This document shows positions 43,284 through 53,552 of a stretch of DNA of 64,000 nt, piece by piece. The notes under the pieces are model-generated. The model ran no database searches and was not told the DNA's origin. It was given only the letters and a program-made list of their open reading frames with translations. The DNA is taken from the NCBI GenBank assembly GCA_025526935.1, contig JAHLKD010000098.1, positions 144,773-208,772 on the forward strand, written 5' to 3'. This stretch comes from Cladochytrium replicatum. Lineage: Eukaryota > Chytridiomycota > Chytridiomycetes > Cladochytriales > Cladochytriaceae. The position numbers were made by a program, and so were the translations under genes. How positions within the stretch are numbered: position 1 is the first letter of the stretch; each line of letters begins with the position of its first letter.

Positions 43284-45230
43284 ATGCCCTCAGTTAACGC
43301 AGACCTACCCGCCTACGCCCCGCCGCGACCCAATCCACCTCCGTCTACTGCTAATGCATCAAATCCAACTACCCAGAACGCTTCCGTTCGTCTTGACAGT
43401 TTCGGCCTTGAAGCAGAGTTCAAGAAAATGGGCGAAGATGGCCCTTTCTACACCAACGTGCGGGTCATCCCGCCCTTCCAAGGCCCACGCAAACCAGCCC
43501 TGATCGTCTGCGCGATCGACGTCTCGTACTCAATGAACGACGCCGTGTTTCTGGACGGTCAGTCCACGGGTCTCTCCATTCTGGATCTGGTCAAACACTC
43601 TGTGAACACCATCATCGAAATGCTAGGGCCCGAGGACAAGATCGCCTTTGTACCTTTCACGAACGCGGTGGTCGACGAGATGTCTCCGATGCTGATGACA
43701 CCGGAAGGCAAAGACGAAGTGCGCGCAAGGCTGGCGGCGCTGAGGCCGCTGGAGAGCACAAATATTGGAGACGCACTGATAAAATCAGTGCAATTCGCTT
43801 CCAGCGAACCCGCGTACGAGAACGTTGCGATATTGCTTCTGTCGGACGGTGTATCAAACGCCGGCCCATCTGTGGAGTTTGAACTCGAGAAAATCGCTGT
43901 CAAACGGCAGGAGAGGCAGTTCAAGGGCATCATCCACTCCTTTGCGTACGGCTACTCCACCGACACAAAGCTGATGCGCCAGATCGGCGAGACCGGCAAG
44001 GGAATCTTTGCGTTCATCTCGGACGCCTCGATGGCCGGCAACGTCATCATCCACGCCGTCTCCTCCGTCCTCTCTTTCGCGCTCCAACCCGTCCTCAAGC
44101 TCGAAGCCGCCGGCGGATGGAGCTCCGTGGTTGACATGGGCGAGCTCATGTACGGCCAAACGCGAACCCACGCGCTCTCCATCCCGCGCAACAACCCACT
44201 CAAAGCGACCCTGACAACTTTCGATGGCCAAGTCATCAAATCCGTCGAATTCATCGAGACTGCTGGAGACGATGAATTCTGGTTCCACCACGCGCGCTAC
44301 CTTACCATCAAAGAGCTCGACGTCATCGCGGCACGTCTGGAACGCCAGGAAAAGCTCAAGGCCCTCATCGCAACCCTCGAAGCTCTCCCGGCCGAGCACG
44401 AGCAGCTCGAAGCGCTCGTGAACGATCTTGCCGGCGAGGTGATACTTGGGTTGCAGGACGGCGAGACCTGGAGCAAGTGGGGTGAGCGGTACTTGCTCTC
44501 GTTCCGGCGGTCGCACGAGCTGCAAGTGTGCTCGAATTTCAAGGACAAGAGTCTGAAACCGTACGGCGGGCCGATGTTCCAGGATTTTAGGAACAAGGGC
44601 ACCGAGCTGTTCAAGAACCTCCCACCGCCGATACCGTCGCTGCTGAATGCGCCGGCGTATAGCAGCAGCAGCAGCAATGGGACTACGCGGTACGTGGCGG
44701 CGCCGACGGTGCAGATGGGCCAGCTGTACGATGAGTATGGGCCGTGTTATGAAGGCGAGGGGACGGTGTCAATGGCGGACGGCAAGACGAAGCGGGTCAA
44801 GGATCTCGTGAAGGGCGATGTGCTCGCGCACGGCGCGGTGGTCGAATGCGTCGTGTACACTCCCCTCAAGGTCCCCGTGGACATTGTCATGCTCAACGGA
44901 GTCAAAGTGAGCCCGTACCATCCTGCCAAAAACCCCGCGGAGACCCAATGGAGCTTCCCGATCACCATTGCCGGCACGAAAGCCAAAATGTCTCTGGACG
45001 CGTTCTATAACCTCGTTGTGAAAGATGCGGAGCACAAGGTGACGATCAACGGGTACGATTTTGCGACTCTGGGACATGGACGGATGGACGACGAGGTTTT
45101 GAGGCACGGGTATTTGGGGACCGGGAGGGTGATTGAGGATCTGAAGAGGATAAAGGGGTGGAAGGAGGGGCGTGTTGTTGTTGAGAGGGTGGTGAGGGAT
45201 TCGGAGGGGTTGATTGTGCAGATGAAGTGA
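43284..45230 (+). CDS. vWA domain protein with C-terminal Hint domain
   Basis: One intronless frame of 648 aa. After a Pro-rich N-terminus, the von Willebrand A domain spans residues about 72-250, with an intact metal-ion (MIDAS) motif D79-V-S-Y-S83 and later TNIGDAL and LLLSDGVSNAG. A helical, Leu/Glu-rich middle region follows. From C488 the C-terminus is Hint-like (intein/hedgehog fold): CYEGEGTVSMADGKTKRVKDL, VVECVVYTP, VKVSPYHPAK, TLGHG and the final RVVRDSEGLIVQM. In Hint proteins the first Cys attacks its own preceding peptide bond. Whether this one processes itself is inferred. It is the only intronless long gene here. It precedes the TIR-VIT-vWA gene by 540 bp on the same strand. Confidence 0.92.
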   Translation: MPSVNADLPAYAPPRPNPPPSTANASNPTTQNASVRLDSFGLEAEFKKMGEDGPFYTNVRVIPPFQGPRKPALIVCAIDVSYSMNDAVFLDGQSTGLSILDLVKHSVNTIIEMLGPEDKIAFVPFTNAVVDEMSPMLMTPEGKDEVRARLAALRPLESTNIGDALIKSVQFASSEPAYENVAILLLSDGVSNAGPSVEFELEKIAVKRQERQFKGIIHSFAYGYSTDTKLMRQIGETGKGIFAFISDASMAGNVIIHAVSSVLSFALQPVLKLEAAGGWSSVVDMGELMYGQTRTHALSIPRNNPLKATLTTFDGQVIKSVEFIETAGDDEFWFHHARYLTIKELDVIAARLERQEKLKALIATLEALPAEHEQLEALVNDLAGEVILGLQDGETWSKWGERYLLSFRRSHELQVCSNFKDKSLKPYGGPMFQDFRNKGTELFKNLPPPIPSLLNAPAYSSSSSNGTTRYVAAPTVQMGQLYDEYGPCYEGEGTVSMADGKTKRVKDLVKGDVLAHGAVVECVVYTPLKVPVDIVMLNGVKVSPYHPAKNPAETQWSFPITIAGTKAKMSLDAFYNLVVKDAEHKVTINGYDFATLGHGRMDDEVLRHGYLGTGRVIEDLKRIKGWKEGRVVVERVVRDSEGLIVQMK

Positions 45231-45773
45231 GAGGGCGTGGTCATTTGGGGTTGAGTTTGACGCAAAGGAGATATGTTCATGGATACTTTGGCAAGTGGAG
45301 GATTCAGCGACACTTTTAGATTTACTGTTAATCCAACGAAGGAGATCAGCTTTGTACATACATTCTGTACCAAATACACACATGAGAAAACTTGTCATGA
45401 TTGTCGGGACACCCACCTGCAACCACCACCTCACACCGTCCTCCCACTCCCCACATTCAACTTTGGCTCCGAAACAATCAGCCTCGAATATATGCGCTCC
45501 TATCCAGCATGCTCAGCGCGCCGCACTTGCAGTCCTCGCAGTTCACCCGAATTAAACGCAAAATAACCCATTGGGCTAACAAACAAACCCCTTCACCGAT
45601 TCAATTTCACCGCCTGCATTGCAATTTACAAACATCTACAGAAACCGTTGCTTGGATTCTCGGTTCTCCTCCTTCGATGGTGGCAATGAGTGGCACACAG
45701 ATCTTGGACCCTTGGACCCTGGGAATCCAAGGGCTCAACACCACCGACCATCAGACGGCTCACCTGTGCAGAC
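45231..45773. other. intergenic between the vWA-Hint and TIR-VIT-vWA genes
   Basis: Short frames only. Open reading on the plus strand just before 45774 is interrupted by a TGA in the TIR frame, which supports the start at 45774. Confidence 0.5.
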
Positions 45774-48700
45774 ATGGTGGCCAAAGTCTCGATTGCACCA
45801 GGATTCGAACAACATGTGAGGTTTCTCCTCATCTTCGCACAAATTCTCCTTACGCTATCTATTTTGGACAGTTTTTCATTTCGTACTCTTGGGCAGGTGC
45901 CGGAAAGGAATTAGCCCGTAGACTTGAGCAGAATTTACGGCACGATGGCTATACTGTGTGGGTTGACGTGACCAGAATGTCTGGCAACATCAATGATGCC
46001 ATGGCCGAAGGGATCAATACTTCGATGGTCTTTATTCCAATCATGGATATCCACTACGGAAAGTCGGCAAATTGTAAAAAGGAGCTTAATTACGCTTCAG
46101 ATATTCGAAAGGTGGGGATGTGACGTTGACAACTGAGGCTACCTGGTTAACACTCGATGCTAAAGGCGATCGTTCCGATCCGCTTGACAAACCAACTCCC
46201 GGAGGGCGAAAAGTTTATAATTGCGGGCCTGCTACGTGTGTTTGTTATCTGCTCAAGAATCATATTCGCCTTTAATCATTGTAATCCAGATTTTGAGCTG
46301 GACTCCCGATTATGGCGGCCAAGGTACCTCAAATTACTCAAAGAACTCGAGAAAGTACTAATCGGTATGTCATATTCTCTCCTTGAATGCTCATAATTCA
46401 TCTTGATCTTTCTTGCAGATGTCGAAACTGTTCCGTCACCGCGCGTTGCTCTCTCAATCAATGGAACTCAAGAGAGGGATATTTCCGCTACCAAGTCAAC
46501 ACCCCGGGGCGTCATCGCTAGTGCCGTTCCAAAAGTAGCCCAAGGGAGAACTCTTGCTCCCATAAAGCCAAAGTCGCGAGGTGTCAGCGTTGGCGGTACT
46601 TCTTCCCGAAGCCTGCTACCTGAAGCAGCTCAAAAGAGCAACCCTACGTTAACTAAGACCGCCTCGGACGCGAGTGTTGCTCGACAGTTAGAGAGCGAAC
46701 TCATCCAGAAACTGGAACAAAGAGGAATTGACTTTATCTTCAGTAAGCAATTTGCAGTAATCAACTGATGCTTTACTTATAATTTTTTCCCCCCGGAAGA
46801 ACCGGTCTTCATACCCATTTCTGACATCTCTTGCAAAGCGAGAGTTGTCAGCTTGGTGTCCATCGTCAATCTTCAACACACCTTTCACAACACAACTGAA
46901 CAAACGCTCACCGAATGTGTTTATCTGTTCACCGTTCCAGAGAACGCAAATGCCTCAGTTTGTGGATTTTATGCAGAGGTCGCTGGGAGAGTATTGAAGG
47001 TAACAAACATCTCAACATTCGGACATAATTATCTCACAATATTTACTTGATTAAACAGGGTGTTGTAAAAGAGAAGGGGGAAGCTCAGCGGGAGTATACC
47101 AATGCACGAGACAAAGGAACCGTGTCTGCGCTTATGGGAACAGATGTAAAGCCCGGACAGTTTCGGGTATCAATTGGAAACCTTCCCGGTGATGCAGCGG
47201 CTACGATGCATATTACGTTTATCATGGAAGTTTCATCGTCATCAGAGAATATCCGGATTGTATTTCCGACCCAGCGACCCACTGCTTTGGAGTTGGAGTC
47301 GACTCCAGCTGCTGTCGGAACCGAAACAAAGTTACAAGTTGAGGTTGGCGTCGAGCTATTGTCAGGCACGATCAGAGCATTATCGTCCCCTTCGCATCGC
47401 AATGTGTTTGTGGAGATCGGCAAGACGGTCAAACTCTCACACGCGCTTGCGGACGCTGGCGCTTCGGCGTTTGGAGAAACAACAGTCAGCTGTGCCCGCG
47501 CGACCTATTCTGGGCGGCCATCCGAAGATCCTTTGGAGATTTGCGTGGCGGTAGACCCTGGATCTAAACCTGCGGGGGTCGTTGAGCTTGACGAAAACCA
47601 TGGAACGTCAGTAGGAATGCTTGCTTTGACTCTGGATCCACCTCCTCCCGACCGTTATCGGACTGAAGTGCTGGTCATGATTGATTGCGGATTATCCATG
47701 CGTGGCGAGCCGCTTCAAATAGCCGTGCAACTCGCTCTCCGTGCATTACAAAGTGCTTTTGCGGGACTTGTTCTGTGCTTTGGAGAGAAGGTCGATCGTT
47801 CTTCCTTGGAGAGCATCCAGTCTCCATTCGCAAGTGCTAAAAAGCATTTGGACAATATCGATGCAGTCTTGCAGCGATGTGGATCCAGTGAAAATAGAGA
47901 GCTTCTCCCCGCAATGCATGCCGTGTTGGGATCACGATTAAGCTACGTTAAAGACATGCGGACCGTCATTTTGGTGCTATCAGATGGAAAGGTATCTTTT
48001 ATTGTTTACTCACATCTATTGTGAGCTTGACAGCGTCGTAAAATTATTAGTTTTCGAATCTTGCCAATGTTGCCGCAACTATTCCGAGGCTGGTCGCCGG
48101 AGCAACGAATCAACATTTCACGGTCTGTGCGCTTGGTGTTGGTGAGGACGTTTCACGGCCAGCACTCGAACTGTTGGCCCAAGTGGGGAATGGGGTGTGC
48201 GATTTTGTGAAAAGATCCGATTTTGAGACTGACCGCGCCTGGGACACGCTCGCTAGCGTCGTTTCTGTACCATGGACTCGCGTGCAGGTGATCTGGCCTT
48301 TTGCTTCGCAACATACGATCGGAATGATCCCGACCGCCCGCTTGGGATGTCTTGCGTTATCTTCAATGCAAGAGAAATCAACAATGGGGGAGTGTGCTGC
48401 AACATCCGCGGTGCTGACACTGGGAACAGAGGCCAAGGTTCGCATACCACTAAAACCTCTCATAGACACTTTCGCACACACTATTGCTGCACAAAAAAGA
48501 ATTCGCGAGTTGGAGTCGCTACGAAAAGACGCTGGTCGTCATGACAAAATGTATGCCCAGGAAATCGCCCGGCTCGGAATTGCCTACCAGCTTGCTAGCT
48601 CTCAAACATTGTTTGTCGCGATATGGGATGGGACTGACAGTTCAGTCACGCAACCTGACTACAATGTCGAACTCAATGCAATCGAATCGAAACACATGGC

Positions 48701-48818
48701 CTACGTGCGCCCTGCCTCCTCTGGCGGCTACGGCGGTGGACGCCGTGGCGGACTTGATGGTTTCGGCGGCCGACGACGCCGTGGTGGCTACGGTGGTGGC
48801 TACCGTAGCAACAGGTGA
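45774..48818 (+). CDS. TIR-VIT-vWA fusion protein with RGG-type tail
   Basis: Eight exons (45774-45815, 45872-46111, 46166-46235, 46290-46364, 46419-46742, 46800-46999, 47059-47991, 48051-48818) give 883 aa. Residues 15-130 are a TIR domain: FFISYSWAGAGKELARRLEQ, GYTVWVD and SANCKKELNYA, where E85 sits at the catalytic glutamate position of NAD-cleaving TIRs. A Ser/Lys/Pro linker leads to a VIT domain (about 250-390: VNLQHTFHNTTEQTLTECVY, KEKGEAQREYTNARDKG). The vWA domain (about 520-700) has a weakened MIDAS, DCGLS instead of DxSxS. The C-terminus is Gly/Arg-rich (GYGGGRRGG). VIT-vWA is as in PARP4/ITIH proteins. The start (MVAKVSIAPG) is chosen because the frame is closed upstream. Confidence 0.85.
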
Positions 48819-48907
48819 GTTTGTAAATGAGCGGATTCAGAAACTTTCTCAACAAGATTACCGGCGAGGACAGTCTCAGCAAGAAGCTAGCACCTCTCCA
48901 ACCGCAA

Positions 48908-49553
48908 ATGTCGTCCAGTCCCGCTTACACTCCACTGGAGCCCTCGGGTGGATCATCCTCGGTGCAAAATGTTTGGAAAGAAAGATTGTGTAGAACTCGT
49001 ACTAATAATTTAGTTTTTTAAGGTCCAAACTCAACTGGATGAGGGTACTTCATAAAAAGATCCACTTTACTTGAACAGTGTCTCGCTCATCGTTCACAGT
49101 TACCAGCATCGTCCAAGACAACGTCAGCAAGCTCCTCGCCCGTGGCGGCAAACTCTCGAACAAATCCGGGCTCGCGGCCAGCTCGGAGAAGTTCAAACGC
49201 ACCGCAAATAAAGTCCGATCCAAAATGTAATGCCAAGAGAACGCACAACGTCGATATTTGCAGAGTTTGACAAAGTTTGGGGCGTTTTTTTCCTTAGGTG
49301 GTGGCAGAACATGAAGATGAATGCTATTCTTGCCGGCGTGATCGGGATATTGCTTCTCGCCTTGGTTTTGGCAATTCTGTTCCAGACCGGTGTGTTGAGA
49401 ACCGGGGGGTCGACTGCCGCACCAGCGACGTCATCGGCGTCTTCGTCGGGTGGGAGCGCCGTTGGGATCACGACGACACCATCCGGCTCGTCAGTTGTCT
49501 TGGGTGGGGTTTACAAACACCTCGGGGCTGGACGAGGGAAGTTTTCGGTATGA
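48908..49553 (+). CDS. R-SNARE (synaptobrevin/VAMP type)
   Basis: Exon 1 starts at MSSSPAYTPLE; the start is chosen because the decayed copy begins likewise (MSQAYTPLE). Its donor is uncertain (about 48950-48972). A SNARE exon ends at 49228 and the last exon runs from about 49300 to 49553. The SNARE motif is VQDNVSKLLARGGKLSNKSG, with the central zero-layer Arg in LLARGGK. The splice join creates SKM-WWQNMKM, the juxtamembrane signature of synaptobrevins, followed by a TM of about 22 residues. R-SNAREs drive fusion of secretory vesicles. Unlike usual family members, about 60 Ser/Gly/Thr-rich residues follow the TM on the luminal or extracellular side. Confidence 0.8.
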
Positions 49554-49938
49554 TCTGCCAACGATTTCAGGCACAAAGCCATTTACAGGAGCGGCATGAT
49601 TATGTTTTTATTCGCACACTTTCACTTATTGCTCCTTAGCGTTGAAATTGTTGTTCCCGCCCGCACGATGATGATGGCAACCTTTGATCCACTTTGATTC
49701 ATACGTACATCCCAATACAAATCCGTGAACCAGTCAGTCCCTGTTTCGCCCTCGTTCAGAAGATAAATTTTTGGCATTTTGGCAGGAGTTGTGGCCAGCA
49801 GAATGGGTTCGTCAGGGGAGGCTATGGAAACGAATCAGAGTCGCCGCTCTATCTTGGCCACCGATGCCCAGAACAATATATTTACCACAAAGCAAAGCAA
49901 AGCAACTGAGAGAAAACCCACAGCCACGATCATACTCC

Positions 49939-50569
49939 ATGTCCCAGGCGTACACTCCTCTGGAGCAGGCGACAGAGTCGACACCGTCCTCGATCCTGAA
50001 TGTGAGGCACGATATCGAGCTGAATCATTCATTATAAGCTGATCTCCAACTCATAGTTCGAAAAGCAGGTCGCTGAGGGTCTCTTTCAGTTCATCACCCA
50101 TCCTGCTGCTTGCTTTCTCAGTTGTTCTATTAGAGGCTAAGATTATCAAAGACAACATGGAAAATTCTATAGTCATGAAGATGAGCTGAAGGACATTTCA
50201 GAGCAATCGGAGAAACTCTCCGTGAATTCTGAAAGGTCAAGTAGTAAAAAGCCAGCGACTTCAAGTCCAACCTGTAAGTACAAATTTTGCAAGTTTGTTA
50301 AACTTTGCGTTGACATGATGTGTTAAAAGTTGGTGGCAGAATGTCAAGATGAAGTTATCCTTGCGGCAGCAATCGAACTCCCACTGCTAGCCTTGCTCCT
50401 GGTTGTTCTGTTCCAAACCGGTGTGATGAATACCGGCGGATCGACTTCAGCGCCAGATACATCAACCGGATCACTTGCGGATGCGAGTGCTGTTGGGATC
50501 AGAGTGAGTGGATTGGGAACATCGGAGTTGTTGCCCTTCGTCGAGAATAACCGGGGGGATGGAGAATAG
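49939..50569 (+). pseudogene. decayed tandem copy of the R-SNARE gene
   Basis: Same order as the intact copy: MSQAYTPLEQATES, a SNARE block (IIKDNMEN, then after a frame change SHEDELKDISEQSEKL), and TGGTGGCAGAATGTCAAGATG (WWQNVKM) followed by a TM-coding segment and TGGSTSAPDTS. The zero-layer Arg position reads His. A one-base shift lies in the SNARE block near 50163. A base is missing right after the WWQNVKM codons, so SNARE and TM cannot be read in one frame. The gene is non-functional as an R-SNARE unless edited. Confidence 0.8.
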
Positions 50570-50908
50570 CGGCATGATCCCAGTGCAGGTGTGTGGTGCG
50601 CAAACGCATCGATTGAGCAAACGTCCCGTCGTAGCGGGATTAGCATTGATTTTCGGTTGCACCCCCAAACTTTGCACTTTTTTTGCTTTAATTTTTCAAA
50701 CTCTTGTCATTTTCTCAAACTGTTGGGGACCGCTTACCATCATCCTCTACCTACGTCTGCAGCCGACATTTTTGTATGTATAATTTCTTTCGTTTATCCC
50801 CTTTTGGTGGCTTCGAAACCCCAACGGCCACCATAAACGAGCCCAATCTTCTCACGCCTGAATCACATAAATCACAGAGATCCTCGCATTTGGAGAGCAT
50901 TCACGGCG
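50570..50908. other. intergenic, promoter region of malic enzyme
   Basis: T-rich sequence without a supported gene. Confidence 0.5.
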
Positions 50909-53070
50909 ATGAGGACCACACCCCCCACCACAGCTGCAAACAACAGTGCGACGACCCTCGTTGATCGAAGCACAACCAAACAGTCCATCACTAACGGGAT
51001 CGCCATCGTTCGGTCGCAGTTCGTCAACCAAGGTTCGGAAAGAGAGATTATCTTGACACCTCTAGCTTAATGTCAGCAGGAACGTCTTTCTCTTCATCGG
51101 TGCGCACCAGGCTGCGTCTGGACGGTGTCCTTCCGTCGGCCATCGAAAAGCTTGAAGATCAAGCGTCACGCTCGATCGCTTTCATGCGGACTCTGGAGAC
51201 CGCGCTTCAGAAATACATGTACCTCAATCGGATCAAGAATGAGAACACGACGCTGTTCTATAAATTGATCATGGACCATATGAGCGTGAGTTTGCAATCT
51301 ACATGTCCAACTTTTCGAAACTCCAACGGTGTCAATTGCAGGAGCTATGCCCGATTATATACACGCCGACCATTGGAGAGGTCTGCATCAAGTTTTCGGC
51401 TATTATCACCCCCGGATTCAACGAGGGTTTGTTCTTACCGGTTTCGGATAAACACCGTGTTACAGACATTCTTGGGAACTGGCCGTACCCATCTCCGGAC
51501 ATTTGCGTCATCACCGATGGCTCGAGAATTCTTGGGCTTGGAGATCTTGGTGTGAACGGGATGGGTATTCCCATCGGGAAACTCTCATTGTAGGCACCAA
51601 ATTCCGAACGAAAAGTCTTCTAATGAATCTACCCAGGTATGTGGCCGCCGCTGGCTTCCAGCCTCACAGGACCCTACCAATTACCCTGGACTTCGGCACA
51701 AACACCGAGAAATATCTTGACCCAGCACTTGAGCCGCACTATATCGGCTCGCGTCAGAAACGCCCCGCGGATCCCGAGTTCTTCGAGTACATGGACATTG
51801 TCATGAAGGCGCTCGTGGAAAGATGGCCCAAGCTTTTGATTCAATTCGAAGACTTTTCGTCCGAGCATGCCTTCGAGACACTGGCTCGGTACCGGAACGA
51901 CTACTTCTGCTTCAACGACGACATTCAGGTAATATCAAACCTCCCCCGGGTATTTCTTAGGCGAATCATTTTTTTGTTGCAAAGGGTACCGGCGCGGTCA
52001 TCCTCGCGGGCTTCATCAATGCAGTTCGTCTCTCCGGGATCCCGCTCCAGAACCACCGCATCCTGTTTTCTGGTGCAGGAAGCGCAGGTGTGGGTGTCGC
52101 CCAGCAGCTGTGCGAGTACTTTATCCGCGACGGAAGGATGTCCGAAGTGGAAGCCAAATCTCTGTTCTGGCTCCTCGATTCAAAGGGTCTGATCACCATC
52201 GACCGGGCCGACGCCGTCCCCTCCGATCCCGCAGACGCACCGGGATCGGCACTTCCCGCACACAAGCGCTTCTTTGTGCGCCACGATAACGACGGTCAGC
52301 AGTTCAAAACGCTCGCAGAGTGCGTGGAGTATGTGAAGCCGACGGCACTGATTGGGTTGAGCGCGATCGGGAAGAGCTTTGACGAGGGGATTTTGAAGAG
52401 GATGGGGGAGTTGAACGAGCGTCCGCTAATATTCCCCTTGTCGAACCCGAGCGCGGTGAGTATTGCAATTTACTGAGCTGCGGTTCTCACTGAGTCAACA
52501 CTGGTGTTTCTCGAGAACGCGGAGTGCACGTTCGAGGAAGCTATGACGCATACTGAAGGACGAGTCCTCTTTGCTTCGGGAACCGCGTTCCCGCCTTATC
52601 AGATCCCCGGAACCGACGCCTTCGTACAACCAGGTCAAGGAAACAACATGGTACGTCTCGCCATCCCTCCTATTTCCCTTCCGTCCTCACAATTCTCTTT
52701 GGGACAGTATATCTTCCCAGGTCTCGGACTCGGCTCCGTCCTCGCCTGCGCCAAAACCGTCACCGACACAATGGTCTACCAAGCCGCCGTGACGCTCGCG
52801 CACTCCCTGACCCCTCACGAGCGAGATGAGCTTGGATCGCTGTACCCGGGACTTCAACGCATTCGCGAGATTTCGGCAAAGATCGCCGCCGACGTGATCC
52901 GAGTTGCAGTGAGAGAAGGAAACGCGACTGATAAGGTTGCGATTTCGATGGTGGAGGGCGATAAGGAGGGGGGCGAGGCGTTGGAGACGTTTGTGAAGGC
53001 GAAGATGTGGGAGCCAAAGTATCCTATGGACGAGAGTCTGCTGCGTGCGGGATTGAGGGCGTTGGTATGA
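50909..53070 (+). CDS. malic enzyme (oxidative decarboxylation of malate)
   Basis: Seven exons (50909-51032, 51080-51285, 51342-51589, 51637-51928, 51985-52455, 52516-52650, 52708-53070) give 612 aa. It converts L-malate and NAD(P)+ to pyruvate, CO2 and NAD(P)H. Signature blocks: NQGTSFS at the N-terminal join, YTPTIGE (catalytic Tyr), GIPIGKLSLYVAAAG (catalytic Lys), LIQFEDFS and CFNDDIQGT (metal ligands Glu-Asp and Asp), GAGSAGVG (dinucleotide fold) and SNPSANAECT. The N-terminus (about 30 residues, Thr/Ser/Arg-rich) could be a short mitochondrial signal. Cofactor preference cannot be read with confidence. Length is typical of the fungal enzyme. Confidence 0.95.
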
Positions 53071-53552
53071 TAGCCGGTTTGATCAGATCCCCCAAAATAA
53101 AACTTGGAAACACCTCAAAGAGCAGAGCAAATCGAAAAATGCTCCTTGATCAATACTCCATGATTGCTGCCTGTATTGTAGCGAAATGGCCACAACACCA
53201 CTAACGAATTGACCGGCGCGAAGCACCACGCAATTCTTCGCTTCCACACATCGTGTAAGCAATGCTGATTGCGTGTGGATAATTCGTACCAAAAATAGCT
53301 GACATTAATGTCATTCGATACTGTTACCCAGATGGTACAAGAGGAGGTTGTCAATCGCCAAACTAATGATCCTGGATAATGACGATAATTATCAACTTAT
53401 TCAAGTAATCTCTCGCTGAATTAAATTTCTGCATATTTCGAAGATCCACAGAGCAACTAGGGTTGCTGCCCTTAACAGCCCTCATTTCACACGTGAGCAG
53501 TATAAGAGCATCCCCCTTTTCTGAGCGACGGTTTCTCAGCTACAGCAACGGA
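53071..53552. other. intergenic between malic enzyme and the next gene
   Basis: AT-rich; no supported gene. Confidence 0.5.

Noticed and set aside
48817-48845. Possible splice (GTGAGT...TTCAG) joining the TIR-VIT-vWA gene to the R-SNARE gene
   Set aside because: The intron would be only 29 nt, far shorter than any other here, and the natural stop TGA follows the Arg/Gly tail directly.
48827-48907. R-SNARE start at MSGFRNFLNK, 8 bp after the preceding stop
   Set aside because: The decayed tandem copy begins at the position equivalent to MSSSPAYTPLE, so the later ATG at 48908 is preferred; the earlier one remains possible.
49835-50032. Minus-strand 65-aa frame with a TM-like segment
   Set aside because: It overlaps the start of the decayed R-SNARE copy in antisense and has no supporting splice sites or motif.
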